Positions 1-7,580 of a stretch of DNA of 64,000 nucleotides are shown here, in pieces. Source of the DNA: an uncultured Flavobacteriaceae bacterium. Its GTDB lineage: Bacteria; Bacteroidota; Bacteroidia; Flavobacteriales; Flavobacteriaceae. A program made the translations under genes and the position numbers. The stretch is from positions 124,001 to 188,000 of the forward strand of contig CALSOZ010000004.1 in the NCBI GenBank assembly GCA_943788095.1, read 5' to 3'. The notes beneath the pieces are model-generated. The model searched no databases and was not told the origin of the DNA. It was given only the letters and a program-made list of their open reading frames with translations. How positions within the stretch are numbered: the first letter of the stretch is position 1; the number at the start of each line of letters is the position of its first letter.

Positions 1-127
1 GGTGTTTGACATAATCGGTTTCTTGCCGCATTTCAAACATGCAATACACGGTTGATTCTGAAACAGATGAATACCAAGAGTGTTGTGCGTTGAGTTGATC
101 TCCAAGAATAAGACGTAGTGTTTTCAT
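1..127 (-). CDS. FeS-BCP-type photolyase/cryptochrome-related protein, N-terminal 42 residues only
   Basis: Only the 5' end lies in the window; the gene runs off the left edge. The visible peptide starts MKTLRLILGDQLNAQHSW, which matches the conserved opening of prokaryotic (6-4)-type, iron-sulfur-containing photolyases (FeS-BCP, or deoxyribodipyrimidine photolyase-related proteins). Those enzymes repair UV photoproducts using FAD and visible light. The ATG follows directly on the TAA of the upstream cryptochrome gene with no gap, so the two are probably translationally coupled and sit in one operon. The family call rests on this short N-terminal motif. The FAD-binding region and the Fe-S cysteines are outside the window. 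Confidence 0.8.
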   Translation of the reverse strand, partial: MKTLRLILGDQLNAQHSWYSSVSESTVYCMFEMRQETDYVKH

Positions 128-1438
128 TTAAAATAATTTAGTTTGAAGCCATTTTTTTCGGTACGCTCCATTGGAGTCATAGCGCTCGGCTTGAAGTTTG
201 ACATTAAACGTTCGATTTCGAGGGTCGTTTCCGACTCCTGAGACGTACATCCAATTGCCATAATTACTATGTACATCATAATCGATCAAAAGTGCTTCAA
301 AGTACGCCGCACCAATGCGCCAATCCAATTGCAGTGTTTTGGAAAAATAGGAAGCGACATTTTGCCGACCTCTATTGCTCATCCAACCTGTTTTTTGTAA
401 TTCAAGCATGTTTGCATTTACAAAATCATTTGAAGTGGTACCGTTGATCCATTGATCTACAAGCGCAACGTCCTGATTCCAGTCGTATGTTTTTTCTAGA
501 ATCCCTTCGATTTTAAAAATATGAGAGCCATGTTTTAACGAAATATATTTAAAATAATCGCGCCAAATTAATTCGAAAACCATCCAATACGTTGAATCAT
601 TTGCTCCATAAGTTGCTTCAAATTTTTTAACATTCCAGTAAATAGTTCGAGGGGAAAGACTTCCATTGGCTAGCCAAGCAGAAAATTTAGAACTATAATT
701 GACACCGATCAATCCATTCCGAGTTTTTTTATAAACACCTAAGGCTTTACTTTCAAAAAAATAGGATTCAATTCGCAGGTTTCCCTGTGTTTCTCCGCCT
801 TTAAATGGAAACGCCGATTCTGGGACTTGATGGGGCGTTTGATAGCCTAAAAAATCAAGAGTCGGTATGTTAGGTGTATTTTCTAAAAGATTTGTTTTTG
901 GCATTTTTTCAGGAGCTACCAAAGGACGAATTTTAACCGATTTCTCAATGGCTTTTCTAAAATGAGTAAATACTCGAGGCGTATCCTTTGCTTCAAAATG
1001 AAGATCTTCTGGATGGTATAAAAATTGATTGTAATAAGATTTAAAATCAACCGTTTTTGAAATTGTATTGAGGCTCGATTGATAAGTTTTCACTTCTTCA
1101 GTTGTCCATTCATTTTGACGATAAACGGTGGTAATTTCATGCTCAGAAATCAGTTTGTTGAGACACTTTTCTGGTGCCTCATGCAAGACAATTAACGATA
1201 TATTGAGGCGTAGTAATTGTTGTTTGAGATCTTCTAAGGATTCAAGAAGGAATTGAGTGCGGAATACGGCAGTTTTTTTAAACCCATATTTTGTAGGTAT
1301 AAAAAATTTTGGATCTAAAAAATAAACACCGATGACTTTTTCAGACGATTCAACGGCTGCATTAAGGACGTAATTATCGACTGTTCTTAAATCATTTCCA
1401 AACCAAACTAAGCTTGTTTTTTTCGAAGACTGCTGCAT
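128..1438 (-). CDS. DASH-family cryptochrome / deoxyribodipyrimidine photolyase
   Basis: A 436-residue flavoprotein of the photolyase/cryptochrome superfamily. The N-terminal antenna domain opens with LVWFGNDLRTVDN. The C-terminal FAD-binding half shows GETQGNLRIESYFF, TRNGLIGVNYSSKFSAWL, LSPRTIYW, ELIWRDYF and TGWMSNRGRQNVASYF, ending with DVHSNYGNWMYVSG. The TRNG, YSSKFS and MSNRGRQNVAS motifs are diagnostic of the DASH subfamily, which repairs cyclobutane dimers mainly in single-stranded or looped DNA and may also act as a blue-light sensor. The length fits the family. The gene overlaps the preceding DUF2256 gene by 31 bp and abuts the following photolyase gene. Whether it repairs DNA or signals cannot be read from the sequence. 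Confidence 0.95.
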   Translation of the reverse strand: MQQSSKKTSLVWFGNDLRTVDNYVLNAAVESSEKVIGVYFLDPKFFIPTKYGFKKTAVFRTQFLLESLEDLKQQLLRLNISLIVLHEAPEKCLNKLISEHEITTVYRQNEWTTEEVKTYQSSLNTISKTVDFKSYYNQFLYHPEDLHFEAKDTPRVFTHFRKAIEKSVKIRPLVAPEKMPKTNLLENTPNIPTLDFLGYQTPHQVPESAFPFKGGETQGNLRIESYFFESKALGVYKKTRNGLIGVNYSSKFSAWLANGSLSPRTIYWNVKKFEATYGANDSTYWMVFELIWRDYFKYISLKHGSHIFKIEGILEKTYDWNQDVALVDQWINGTTSNDFVNANMLELQKTGWMSNRGRQNVASYFSKTLQLDWRIGAAYFEALLIDYDVHSNYGNWMYVSGVGNDPRNRTFNVKLQAERYDSNGAYRKKWLQTKLF

Positions 1439-1548
1439 TTTTTACTACAATATTTAACGGATTCCCAGTTTTTCTCCCATTTTTTTCGCCATGTGAAAGG
1501 TCGATTGCATTGAATGCAAATTTTGCTGGGGAGAAACTGTTTTTTCAA
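1408..1548 (-). CDS. DUF2256 zinc-ribbon-like small protein
   Basis: A very short protein with the DUF2256 signature: LPSKICIQCNRPFTWRKKW followed by EKNWESVKYCSKKCSSLRKK. Two Cys pairs (CxxC and CSxxC) suggest a small zinc ribbon. DUF2256 genes are often found beside or fused to photolyase/cryptochrome genes, as here, but their role is unknown. The start is uncertain. The only in-frame ATG (at 1614) would lie 53 bp inside the flavin reductase gene and add 22 residues unlike the family. A TTG at 1548 lies 13 bp after that gene's stop and gives a 46-residue protein of normal length, so I prefer it. The 3' end overlaps the cryptochrome start. Confidence 0.8.
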   Translation of the reverse strand: MKKQFLPSKICIQCNRPFTWRKKWEKNWESVKYCSKKCSSLRKKQA

Positions 1549-1561
1549 TGTGAATGCATCT

Positions 1562-2182
1562 TTATTTTTTTGGGCGCTGGTATTCGATTCGTTGTTTAAG
1601 CGATGGCAAGGCATAGCCGTCCAGGCCGTTGATCGCCACTATATTTGCTTTCGCTAAATCGACAAATCCATCCGCTTCTACAATATCATCTTTGATATAT
1701 AAATCCTTTATCTCCGCAATAAGTTGAACCGTATTATTGGCTTTGATGATGTATTCCTCACAATAGGTGAGTGCCATTTGAATGGGGGCTCCTTTTACAA
1801 ACGGCGCATGCCAATCATTTTTGTATTCTTCCTCCAGTTTTGTAATGTCAAATTCTGAGATCCCTTTATCATATTTAGCTGAGGTATGGTGTGCCTGCTC
1901 AATAATATCTAAATGGATATGATTCACTGTGAATTGGCCTGTTTCTTTGATGTTTTCGTACGTATTTCTGGGCACATCACTCACGGGTCTAAATACAATT
2001 CCTAGCAGTGGAGGATTGGATCCTAAATGGGTTACGGAACTAAAAACCGCCACGTTTGGAACGCCATCATTTGATTTGGTTCCGATGAGATTTGCCGACT
2101 TAAACCCCGAACAACTATTCATCATGTTTATTCTGTAAACATGGTCTAAATCATCAAAGTCTTGGCGTTTTAAGTGTAACAT
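1562..2182 (-). CDS. flavin reductase family protein (FMN-binding split barrel)
   Basis: A 206-residue protein of the flavin reductase-like, FMN-binding split-barrel family. Visible features are an N-terminal MNSCSGFKSANLIGTKS stretch, then NVAVFSSVTHLGSNPPLLGIVFRP and a VNHIHLDIIEQAHHTS segment typical of this clade. Members reduce or bind FMN and often feed flavin-dependent partners. It sits in an operon with two flavin-dependent photolyase-family genes, so supplying reduced flavin to them is an attractive guess that the sequence does not prove. The stop of the upstream AarF gene (2183) abuts this start. Confidence 0.88.
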   Translation of the reverse strand: MLHLKRQDFDDLDHVYRINMMNSCSGFKSANLIGTKSNDGVPNVAVFSSVTHLGSNPPLLGIVFRPVSDVPRNTYENIKETGQFTVNHIHLDIIEQAHHTSAKYDKGISEFDITKLEEEYKNDWHAPFVKGAPIQMALTYCEEYIIKANNTVQLIAEIKDLYIKDDIVEADGFVDLAKANIVAINGLDGYALPSLKQRIEYQRPKK

Positions 2183-3493
2183 TTAATAATTGTTGAATTG
2201 GTTAATTTTAACAGATGATGCTTTTAAATCAAACATCAAATTATAGAGTCCAAAAAAGGTTCGATTGATATATATAAAGTGCTTTGATCCTCGATTTCCG
2301 TTAAATTTTCTAAGCTCAGTGCTTTTGCTGTAACGATTGGCTAAGTCTCCAATTTTATTGAAAAATTCAGGATTAGAAAAGTCGAACACTGCTTCGTGAA
2401 ACGGTAACGTAAACACGCTCAATAGATCGTGAAACATCGAGGTGAAAAAGGTTAATTCTTCTGGGGTATCTGTTGGGGTTAATATTTCTAATTCAAATAA
2501 TTTTTCCTTAAATAATTTGGGAGTATCGATAATTTTTTTGTCGGACAATTCAAAGTAAGGGATGTAAAACGCATCTGGAATCGATTTCATACAACCAAAA
2601 TCTAACGCAATCAACTGTGCATCATCATTAATTAGAAAATTTCCAGGATGTGGATCGGCATGTACTTTTCTGAGGGTATGAATTTGAAACATATAAAAAT
2701 CCCAAAGCGCTTGACCAAGTTGGTTCGCTTTCTGCGTATCGGTATTGTATTTTGCAAATTCTGAAAGATGCTCCCCTTTCATAAAATCCATTGTAATGAT
2801 GCGATCCGAGGAATAATCATCATAATATTCTGGGAACAATAAATTTGGAATGTGAACGCAGGCTTTTGCTATTTCTTTACTTTGAGAGATTTCAAGGTCG
2901 TAATTGGTTTCTTCTACCAATTTATCTTCTACTTCTTGAAAATATTTGTCTGAATCTGTTCCTTTAATGTTAAACATTTTAATGGCAATCGGTTTAACCA
3001 ATGAAAGGTCAGATTTGATGCTGTCTGCCACGCCAGGGTATTGAATTTTTACAGCTAATTTTTTGCCGTTTTTTTCTGCTTTATGAACCTGCCCAATACT
3101 AGCAGCATTCACAGATTCTGAATCAAATTCATCAAAAATATCGTTGGGGTGTTGTCCAAAATATTTTTTAAATGTTTTGATTACTAATGGGGGAGATAGT
3201 GGCGGAACAGAAAATTGGGCTAAAGAAAATTTATCTACGTAAGCTTGAGGTAAAATACTTTTCTCCATGCTCAACATTTGCGCTACTTTCAAAGCACTTC
3301 CTTTGAGTTGTTTTAATCCCGAGTAAATATCTTCGGCATTATTTTTATTGAGATTTTCTTTTGCAACCGCTTGTGTTTTGGTGAGTTTTTCACCATAGTA
3401 TTTTAAATAATTTACCCCAACCTTTGCTCCTGTAGAAACAAGTTTCCCAGCACGTTGTATTTTTGAAGTTGGTATTTTGTCGATAGACTTCAT
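2183..3493 (-). CDS. AarF/ABC1/UbiB-family atypical protein kinase
   Basis: A 436-residue member of the ABC1/UbiB (AarF) family. Hallmarks are the alanine-rich nucleotide loop NAASIGQVHKAEKNGKKLAVKIQYPGV, with the lysine of the VKIQ strand, then the catalytic-loop motif DPHPGNF, and LIALDFGCMK in place of a DFG. The N-terminal LKGSALKVAQMLSME corresponds to the family's KxGQ region. In proteobacteria UbiB supports ubiquinone synthesis; this organism makes menaquinone, so the substrate here is unknown. A TetR-like regulator lies 1 bp upstream and a flavin reductase directly downstream, all on one strand. No strong C-terminal membrane anchor is apparent. Confidence 0.9.
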   Translation of the reverse strand: MKSIDKIPTSKIQRAGKLVSTGAKVGVNYLKYYGEKLTKTQAVAKENLNKNNAEDIYSGLKQLKGSALKVAQMLSMEKSILPQAYVDKFSLAQFSVPPLSPPLVIKTFKKYFGQHPNDIFDEFDSESVNAASIGQVHKAEKNGKKLAVKIQYPGVADSIKSDLSLVKPIAIKMFNIKGTDSDKYFQEVEDKLVEETNYDLEISQSKEIAKACVHIPNLLFPEYYDDYSSDRIITMDFMKGEHLSEFAKYNTDTQKANQLGQALWDFYMFQIHTLRKVHADPHPGNFLINDDAQLIALDFGCMKSIPDAFYIPYFELSDKKIIDTPKLFKEKLFELEILTPTDTPEELTFFTSMFHDLLSVFTLPFHEAVFDFSNPEFFNKIGDLANRYSKSTELRKFNGNRGSKHFIYINRTFFGLYNLMFDLKASSVKINQFNNY

Positions 3494-3494
3494 A

Positions 3495-4151
3495 TTAGTT
3501 CATGCTGATTTTTTCCTTAATCAAAAATTTGCCGAAATCAACGAAACTTTTTAATGGGGAAATATTAATGAGATCAAAGCTAGCATTGATTGATTTTTCA
3601 ATAAAAATATCTGTTTTTTCAAAGGAAGTAGACGTGTCATCTAACCAAAACTTTAAGGTTAGCATCAGTTGAATCCAATAGGTTTCTTGAACGACACTAT
3701 CTTTAATTTGCTCTAATTGCTTGTTTTTGATTTGCAATACTTCAATATCTAATTGATCGATATAATTCAAGAACTTTGAACGTAAGCCTTTTAGTTTTTT
3801 TAAATTTTCAAGTTGGTTAGAACTTTCGTTTAATGCATAGACCACATAACTTCTGTTGGCGGTTAGGTTCTCGAAAAATGTAAAGTAAAAACTCAATAAT
3901 TGATTTCTAGAATCGTAAGTAGGGTAGTCTTTACTTGTCTCTAAAGTGTTGAGTGTGTTTGTAAAGAATAAACTAAAAATAGCACTTTCTAAAACTTCGA
4001 AGTTTGCAAAAAACTGATAAAAATCAGCTTCTTCAAATCCGTTAGATTTTGAAAAGGTGTAAATAGATTTTGGAGGATGGTTATGTTCTAAAACATAATT
4101 CATATAAAGTTGTACAATTGTGTTTTGTGAGAGAGGTATCTTTTTTGCCAT
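3495..4151 (-). CDS. TetR/AcrR-like regulator with degenerate HTH
   Basis: A 218-residue, mostly helical protein that resembles a flavobacterial TetR-like family normally found just upstream of an AarF kinase gene. The N-terminal region (about residues 10-55) has the layout of a TetR helix-turn-helix (SIYTFSKSNGFEEADFYQFF, then VLESAIF), but the recognition helix is weakly conserved. The C-terminal part would be the ligand and dimer domain. It heads the photolyase operon, 1 bp from the AarF gene. A 9-bp inverted repeat lies upstream (4183-4216) and could be its operator. DNA binding is inferred, not certain, because the HTH is divergent. Confidence 0.72.
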   Translation of the reverse strand: MAKKIPLSQNTIVQLYMNYVLEHNHPPKSIYTFSKSNGFEEADFYQFFANFEVLESAIFSLFFTNTLNTLETSKDYPTYDSRNQLLSFYFTFFENLTANRSYVVYALNESSNQLENLKKLKGLRSKFLNYIDQLDIEVLQIKNKQLEQIKDSVVQETYWIQLMLTLKFWLDDTSTSFEKTDIFIEKSINASFDLINISPLKSFVDFGKFLIKEKISMN

Positions 4152-4182
4152 AACATTTTTTGTTGATAGCGTAAAAATACAT

Positions 4183-4216
4183 TTTGTTTAAAATATTATA
4201 TATATAATTAAACAAA
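4183..4216. repeat. 9-bp inverted repeat with AT spacer, between aquaporin and tetR-like gene
   Basis: Perfect arms TTTGTTTAA (4183-4191) and TTAAACAAA (4208-4216) flank a 16-bp AT-only spacer. It lies upstream of the TetR-like gene and just past the aquaporin stop (4219). It could be a regulator operator or a weak terminator; an all-AT loop and few GC pairs argue against an efficient terminator. Confidence 0.5.
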
Positions 4217-4218
4217 TA

Positions 4219-4878
4219 TTAACATTTTTCATCACAACAATTATCCTCTTTTACAATTTTACAGCTAAAGACTGCTAGCAGCATCCCTAAGAATGGTGCT
4301 GTCAGATACACCCACAAGTCGGTGAAATTTCCGGAAGCAAGTGCAGGTGCTAACGAACGTATTGGATTCATAGATGCTTTTGTTAATGGCCCGGCAAACA
4401 TGGCTTCTAAAAGAATTACGCCTCCCACGGCTATCCCAGCGATGGGGCCAATTTCTTTACTTCCTGTGGACACATTAACAATAACAACCATCAAGAAAAA
4501 GCTAAGAAGCAATTCGATGATAAATACTTTTATGGGTTCAATAGTGGGAATGGTGGCTCCTAAATCACTATCCGGAAATAGATAGAGAAGTAGTAGTGAA
4601 GCTGCAAACGCACCAGTAAACTGCGCAACTATATATTTTGGAACTTCCTTCCAACTAAATTTTTTTGCCACTGCAAACCCTACTGTTACCGCAGGATTAA
4701 AATGTGCTCCTGAAATATCTCCAAACGCATAAATCATCGTCATGACAATCAATCCCCATGTGATGGCCACCCCAGGGTGGGTGATGATGCCACCTGTAAA
4801 ATCGTTGATCACCATGGCGCCACAGCCACAAAAAATCATGCTAAAGGTTCCTATGATTTCTGAAAGGTATTTTTTCAT
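4219..4878 (-). CDS. MIP family channel, NIP/AqpN-like (aquaporin-type)
   Basis: A 219-residue six-helix channel. The first half-helix has the canonical SGAHFNPAVTVG. The second carries NPI instead of NPA (ASMNPIRSLAPAL). Counting back from the NPA Asn residues by alignment to AqpZ, the ar/R selectivity filter reads Trp (ITWGL), Ala, Ala, Arg. That is close to the Trp-Val-Ala-Arg of NIP subgroup I channels, not the Phe-His-Thr-Arg of water-specific AqpZ. Glycerol or uncharged metalloid transport is therefore more likely than pure water transport. The C-terminus ends in a Cys-rich tail, DNCCDEKC. The start is supported by a -7 box 13 nt upstream. Confidence 0.88.
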   Translation of the reverse strand: MKKYLSEIIGTFSMIFCGCGAMVINDFTGGIITHPGVAITWGLIVMTMIYAFGDISGAHFNPAVTVGFAVAKKFSWKEVPKYIVAQFTGAFAASLLLLYLFPDSDLGATIPTIEPIKVFIIELLLSFFLMVVIVNVSTGSKEIGPIAGIAVGGVILLEAMFAGPLTKASMNPIRSLAPALASGNFTDLWVYLTAPFLGMLLAVFSCKIVKEDNCCDEKC

Positions 4879-4891
4879 TTCATTTTTTTTT

Positions 4892-4899
4892 CAAAGATA
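4892..4899 (-). promoter_or_regulatory. Bacteroidota -7 box upstream of aquaporin
   Basis: Reads TATCTTTG on the minus strand, an exact TAnnTTTG match, ending 13 nt before the aquaporin ATG. No clear -33 TTG is seen at the usual distance. Confidence 0.5.
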
Positions 4900-4940
4900 C
4901 AATCTAATTTTTGTATTTTTAACTACCTAAATTTACAAAC

Positions 4941-5372
4941 ATGCTCAAAAAAATCTACGGAAGTGCCGTCTTTGGCGTGGAAGCCCATACCATCACAATC
5001 GAAGTGAATGTCGATAAAGGTATTGGCTACCATTTAGTGGGATTACCAGATAATGCTATTAAAGAAAGTAACTTCCGAATTGCAGCAGCTCGTGAGCTGC
5101 AAACCAAGCGTTTTATAGATTCGGAAGTAGTGCATTACAACGCACAAATGAATGTGAAGCAAATTCGGAAGCACTGTAAGTTAGATTCGGCATCAATGCA
5201 ACTTCTAAAAACGGCGATGGAGCGTTTAAATCTATCCGCACGTGCTTACGATCGCATCCTAAAAGTAGCCAGAACCATTGCCGATTTAGAAGGGACTTTA
5301 TCTATTGAAAGTGCTCATATTAGCGAAGCCATTCAATATAGAAGCTTGGATCGAGAGGGATGGTTGGGGTAA
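4941..5372 (+). pseudogene. YifB/ComM-like Mg-chelatase family gene with large internal in-frame deletion
   Basis: Full-length YifB/ComM proteins are about 510 residues: an S5-like ChlI N-domain, a central AAA+ ATPase and a Mg-chelatase C-terminal domain. Here a 143-residue frame joins the N-terminus ([20 protein letters not shown] to about residue 52, FRIAAA) directly to the C-terminal domain (RELQTKRF, then [17 protein letters not shown] and the terminal SLDREGWLG). About 1 kb is missing, including Walker A/B and the sensor motifs, with no frameshift. The junction coincides with a perfect hairpin, GCAGCTC-GT-GAGCTGC (5085-5100). ATP-dependent branch-migration activity in natural transformation, known for ComM, must be absent. 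It could be a remnant, a retained mini-protein or an assembly collapse. Both remaining ends match the family closely. Confidence 0.85.
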
Positions 5373-5486
5373 TCTAACACTATTAAATTAAAACTTCACA
5401 TAAAATCTGTAATTAATTGATATTATATGTTTTATATATTTACTATAAGAAAAAACTATGGTGATAAATCAGCTGTTTTGAAGCCT

Positions 5487-6863
5487 TTATCCTAAAAATT
5501 TAAAAAGTCTTTTAAGCTTTTTAAGCTTATTTGTATAGGGTGCGTATCGCAGTGGGATGTCCAACCAATTTCCTTTAATCACGATGCCTTTTTTGTGCGA
5601 AAATGTATCGAAACCTAGGCGGCCGTGATAGGCGCCAATTCCACTTTCTCCAACCCCTCCAAAAGGTAATTTAGAGTTCCCGAAATGAATCATGGTATCA
5701 TTGATTGTACCCCCTCCAAAACTATAAGTTTCAATCATCTTTTTGTAAAAAGATTTGTTGTTTGAAAACACATAAAATCCAAGTGGTTTGTCATATTGAC
5801 TCAAAACAGATTGTATATCAGCTTCAGTTTCATAGCTTAAAATCGGCAAGATGGGACCAAAAATTTCATCTTTCATCACTTCTGAATCCATAGAAGGTTC
5901 ATCAATAAGTGTAGGAGCAAGGTAGCAATCGGTAGTATCGTAGCTGCCTCCAAATACGACTTCAGAATCGGTAAGCATCTTTGTGAGTCTCAATAAGTTG
6001 GTATTGTTGACAATTCGAGGGTAATCTTCTGATGTTTGTGGATCTTCTCCGTAAGCCTTCGTGATTTCAATTTTTAAATCAGAAATCAACTGTGCTTTTA
6101 TTGAGCTATGCACTAACAAATAATCAGGTGCGATACAGGTTTGTCCTGCATTGACAAATTTACCCCATACCAACCGTTTTGCGGTCAGTTGTGTTGACAT
6201 GCTGCCATCAATAATACAAGGATTTTTACCGCCTAATTCCAGTGTTAAAGGTGTTAAAAAAGGCGCTGCAGCTTTGGCTACAATTTTCCCAACGGGAACA
6301 CTTCCTGTAAAGAAGATGTAATCCCAACGTTCTTTTAGAAGCAAGGTCGTTTCTGGAATGCCTCCTTGAACAACTTTGAGGTGTTCAGGTAAAAACACAG
6401 CATTTAGGATGTCTTCCAGTAACTGCGATGTGTGTGTCGTATGCTCGCTAGGTTTTAAAACAACCGTATTGCCGGCTGCAATAGCTGCAATGACAGGAGC
6501 AACCGCCAACTGAAAGGGATAATTCCAAGGCGCAATGACTAATACAGTTCCGTAAGGTTCGCTATAAATGTAATCTTTTGAAGGAAAGTTGAGTCCTGCA
6601 GCTCTTATTCTTTTGGGTTTTGACCAAGAATCAATATGTTTTAAAGTGGCATCAATTTCAGAAATGATGATACCGACTTCACTAAAAAAAGATTCAAACT
6701 TCGATTTTTTAAAATCCTTGTAAAGAGCTTCATATATAGCATCTTCTCTTTTGAGAATTTCGACCCGAAGTTTAACTAATCGGCCTTTTAGCATTTCAAT
6801 ATCGCGGGTTGCACGCGTTTGAAAATACTGTCGTTGGTTTTCTATGATTATTTTTGTTTCCAT
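5487..6863 (-). CDS. aldehyde dehydrogenase family protein (ALDH3-like)
   Basis: A 458-residue NAD(P)+-dependent aldehyde dehydrogenase of the short class-3/coniferyl-aldehyde type, which lacks a long N-terminal extension. Motifs are the cofactor-binding stretch VLVIAPWNYPFQLAVAP, KPSEHT, FTGSVPVGK, the glutamate motif LELGGKNPCIID and the catalytic cysteine in NAGQTCIAPDYLLV. The C-terminal LPFGGVGESGIGAYHG is typical of the subgroup. Substrates are probably medium or long aliphatic or aromatic aldehydes. I chose the ATG at 6863 (METKIII), 2 bp after the upstream pseudouridine synthase stop. An ATG at 6899 would overlap that gene by 34 bp and adds no conserved sequence. Confidence 0.93.
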   Translation of the reverse strand: METKIIIENQRQYFQTRATRDIEMLKGRLVKLRVEILKREDAIYEALYKDFKKSKFESFFSEVGIIISEIDATLKHIDSWSKPKRIRAAGLNFPSKDYIYSEPYGTVLVIAPWNYPFQLAVAPVIAAIAAGNTVVLKPSEHTTHTSQLLEDILNAVFLPEHLKVVQGGIPETTLLLKERWDYIFFTGSVPVGKIVAKAAAPFLTPLTLELGGKNPCIIDGSMSTQLTAKRLVWGKFVNAGQTCIAPDYLLVHSSIKAQLISDLKIEITKAYGEDPQTSEDYPRIVNNTNLLRLTKMLTDSEVVFGGSYDTTDCYLAPTLIDEPSMDSEVMKDEIFGPILPILSYETEADIQSVLSQYDKPLGFYVFSNNKSFYKKMIETYSFGGGTINDTMIHFGNSKLPFGGVGESGIGAYHGRLGFDTFSHKKGIVIKGNWLDIPLRYAPYTNKLKKLKRLFKFLG

Positions 6864-6865
6864 AA

Positions 6866-7576
6866 TTATCGGTCGATTTTCTTTATACATTCGTTCCATA
6901 AAACCTCGTTAGGAGGGGGTGCAGTAATGGTTGTTATTTGGTTATTTACAGGGTGTGTGAACGAAATATTACGAGCGTGAAGATGGATACTACCATCGAG
7001 ATTGCTGCGGTCAAATCCATATTTCAAATCCCCTTTAATGGGACTTCCTATGTTGGACAGCTGACTTCTAATTTGATGATGACGTCCAGTTTCAAGATTC
7101 ACTTCTAGAAGATGGTAGCGATCTAAGCTATGAATTAATTCATAATGTAAAATCGCTTTTTTACTTTGATCGACTTCTTTTTGGTACGCTGTAGATTTAT
7201 TGTTTTTTGGATTTTTTTTAAGCCAATTAATAAGCGTGTCTTTTAATTTTGAAGGCTTATTTTTCACAACCGCCCAATAGGTTTTAGTGATTTTTTTATT
7301 TAAAAACAACGCATTCATTCTCGTGAGCGCTTTAGAGGTTTTAGCAAACACAACAATTCCGGTAGTGGGTCGGTCCAGCCGATGCGTGACTCCGAGATAT
7401 ACAGCGCCAGGTTTGTTGTACTTCTGTTTTATATACTCCTTCACAACATCACTGAGGGGCGTATCTCCAGTTTTATCGCCCTGAACTAGGTCACCAGAAC
7501 GTTTATTGATAATGATTAAATGATTGTCTTCATGGAGGACTTGAAGGTTGGTGTTGGTTGAAACAATCTTATTCAT
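6866..7576 (-). CDS. RluA-family RNA pseudouridine synthase
   Basis: About 236 residues with the RluA-type catalytic motif HRLDRPTTGIVVFAKT (catalytic Asp in HRLD), the preceding LHEDNHLIIINKRSGDLVQG, and the downstream ETGRHHQIRSQLSNIGSPIKGDLKYG. There is no N-terminal S4 domain, so it resembles the compact RluA/TruC/RluE-like members more than RluD. It isomerises uridine in rRNA or tRNA; the target position cannot be inferred. ATG 7576 lies 4 bp after the panB stop; ATGs at 7594 and 7600 would overlap panB slightly. It is probably co-transcribed with panB and the aldehyde dehydrogenase. Confidence 0.93.
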   Translation of the reverse strand: MNKIVSTNTNLQVLHEDNHLIIINKRSGDLVQGDKTGDTPLSDVVKEYIKQKYNKPGAVYLGVTHRLDRPTTGIVVFAKTSKALTRMNALFLNKKITKTYWAVVKNKPSKLKDTLINWLKKNPKNNKSTAYQKEVDQSKKAILHYELIHSLDRYHLLEVNLETGRHHQIRSQLSNIGSPIKGDLKYGFDRSNLDGSIHLHARNISFTHPVNNQITTITAPPPNEVLWNECIKKIDR

Positions 7577-7580
7577 CACT

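Noticed and set aside
1414-1599. Plus-strand frame opposite DUF2256
   Set aside because: It is antisense to the conserved DUF2256 reading frame and is low in complexity.
2183-4151. TetR-like and AarF genes as a toxin-antitoxin pair
   Set aside because: AarF kinases are house-keeping-type proteins far larger than known toxins, and the same pair is common in flavobacteria.
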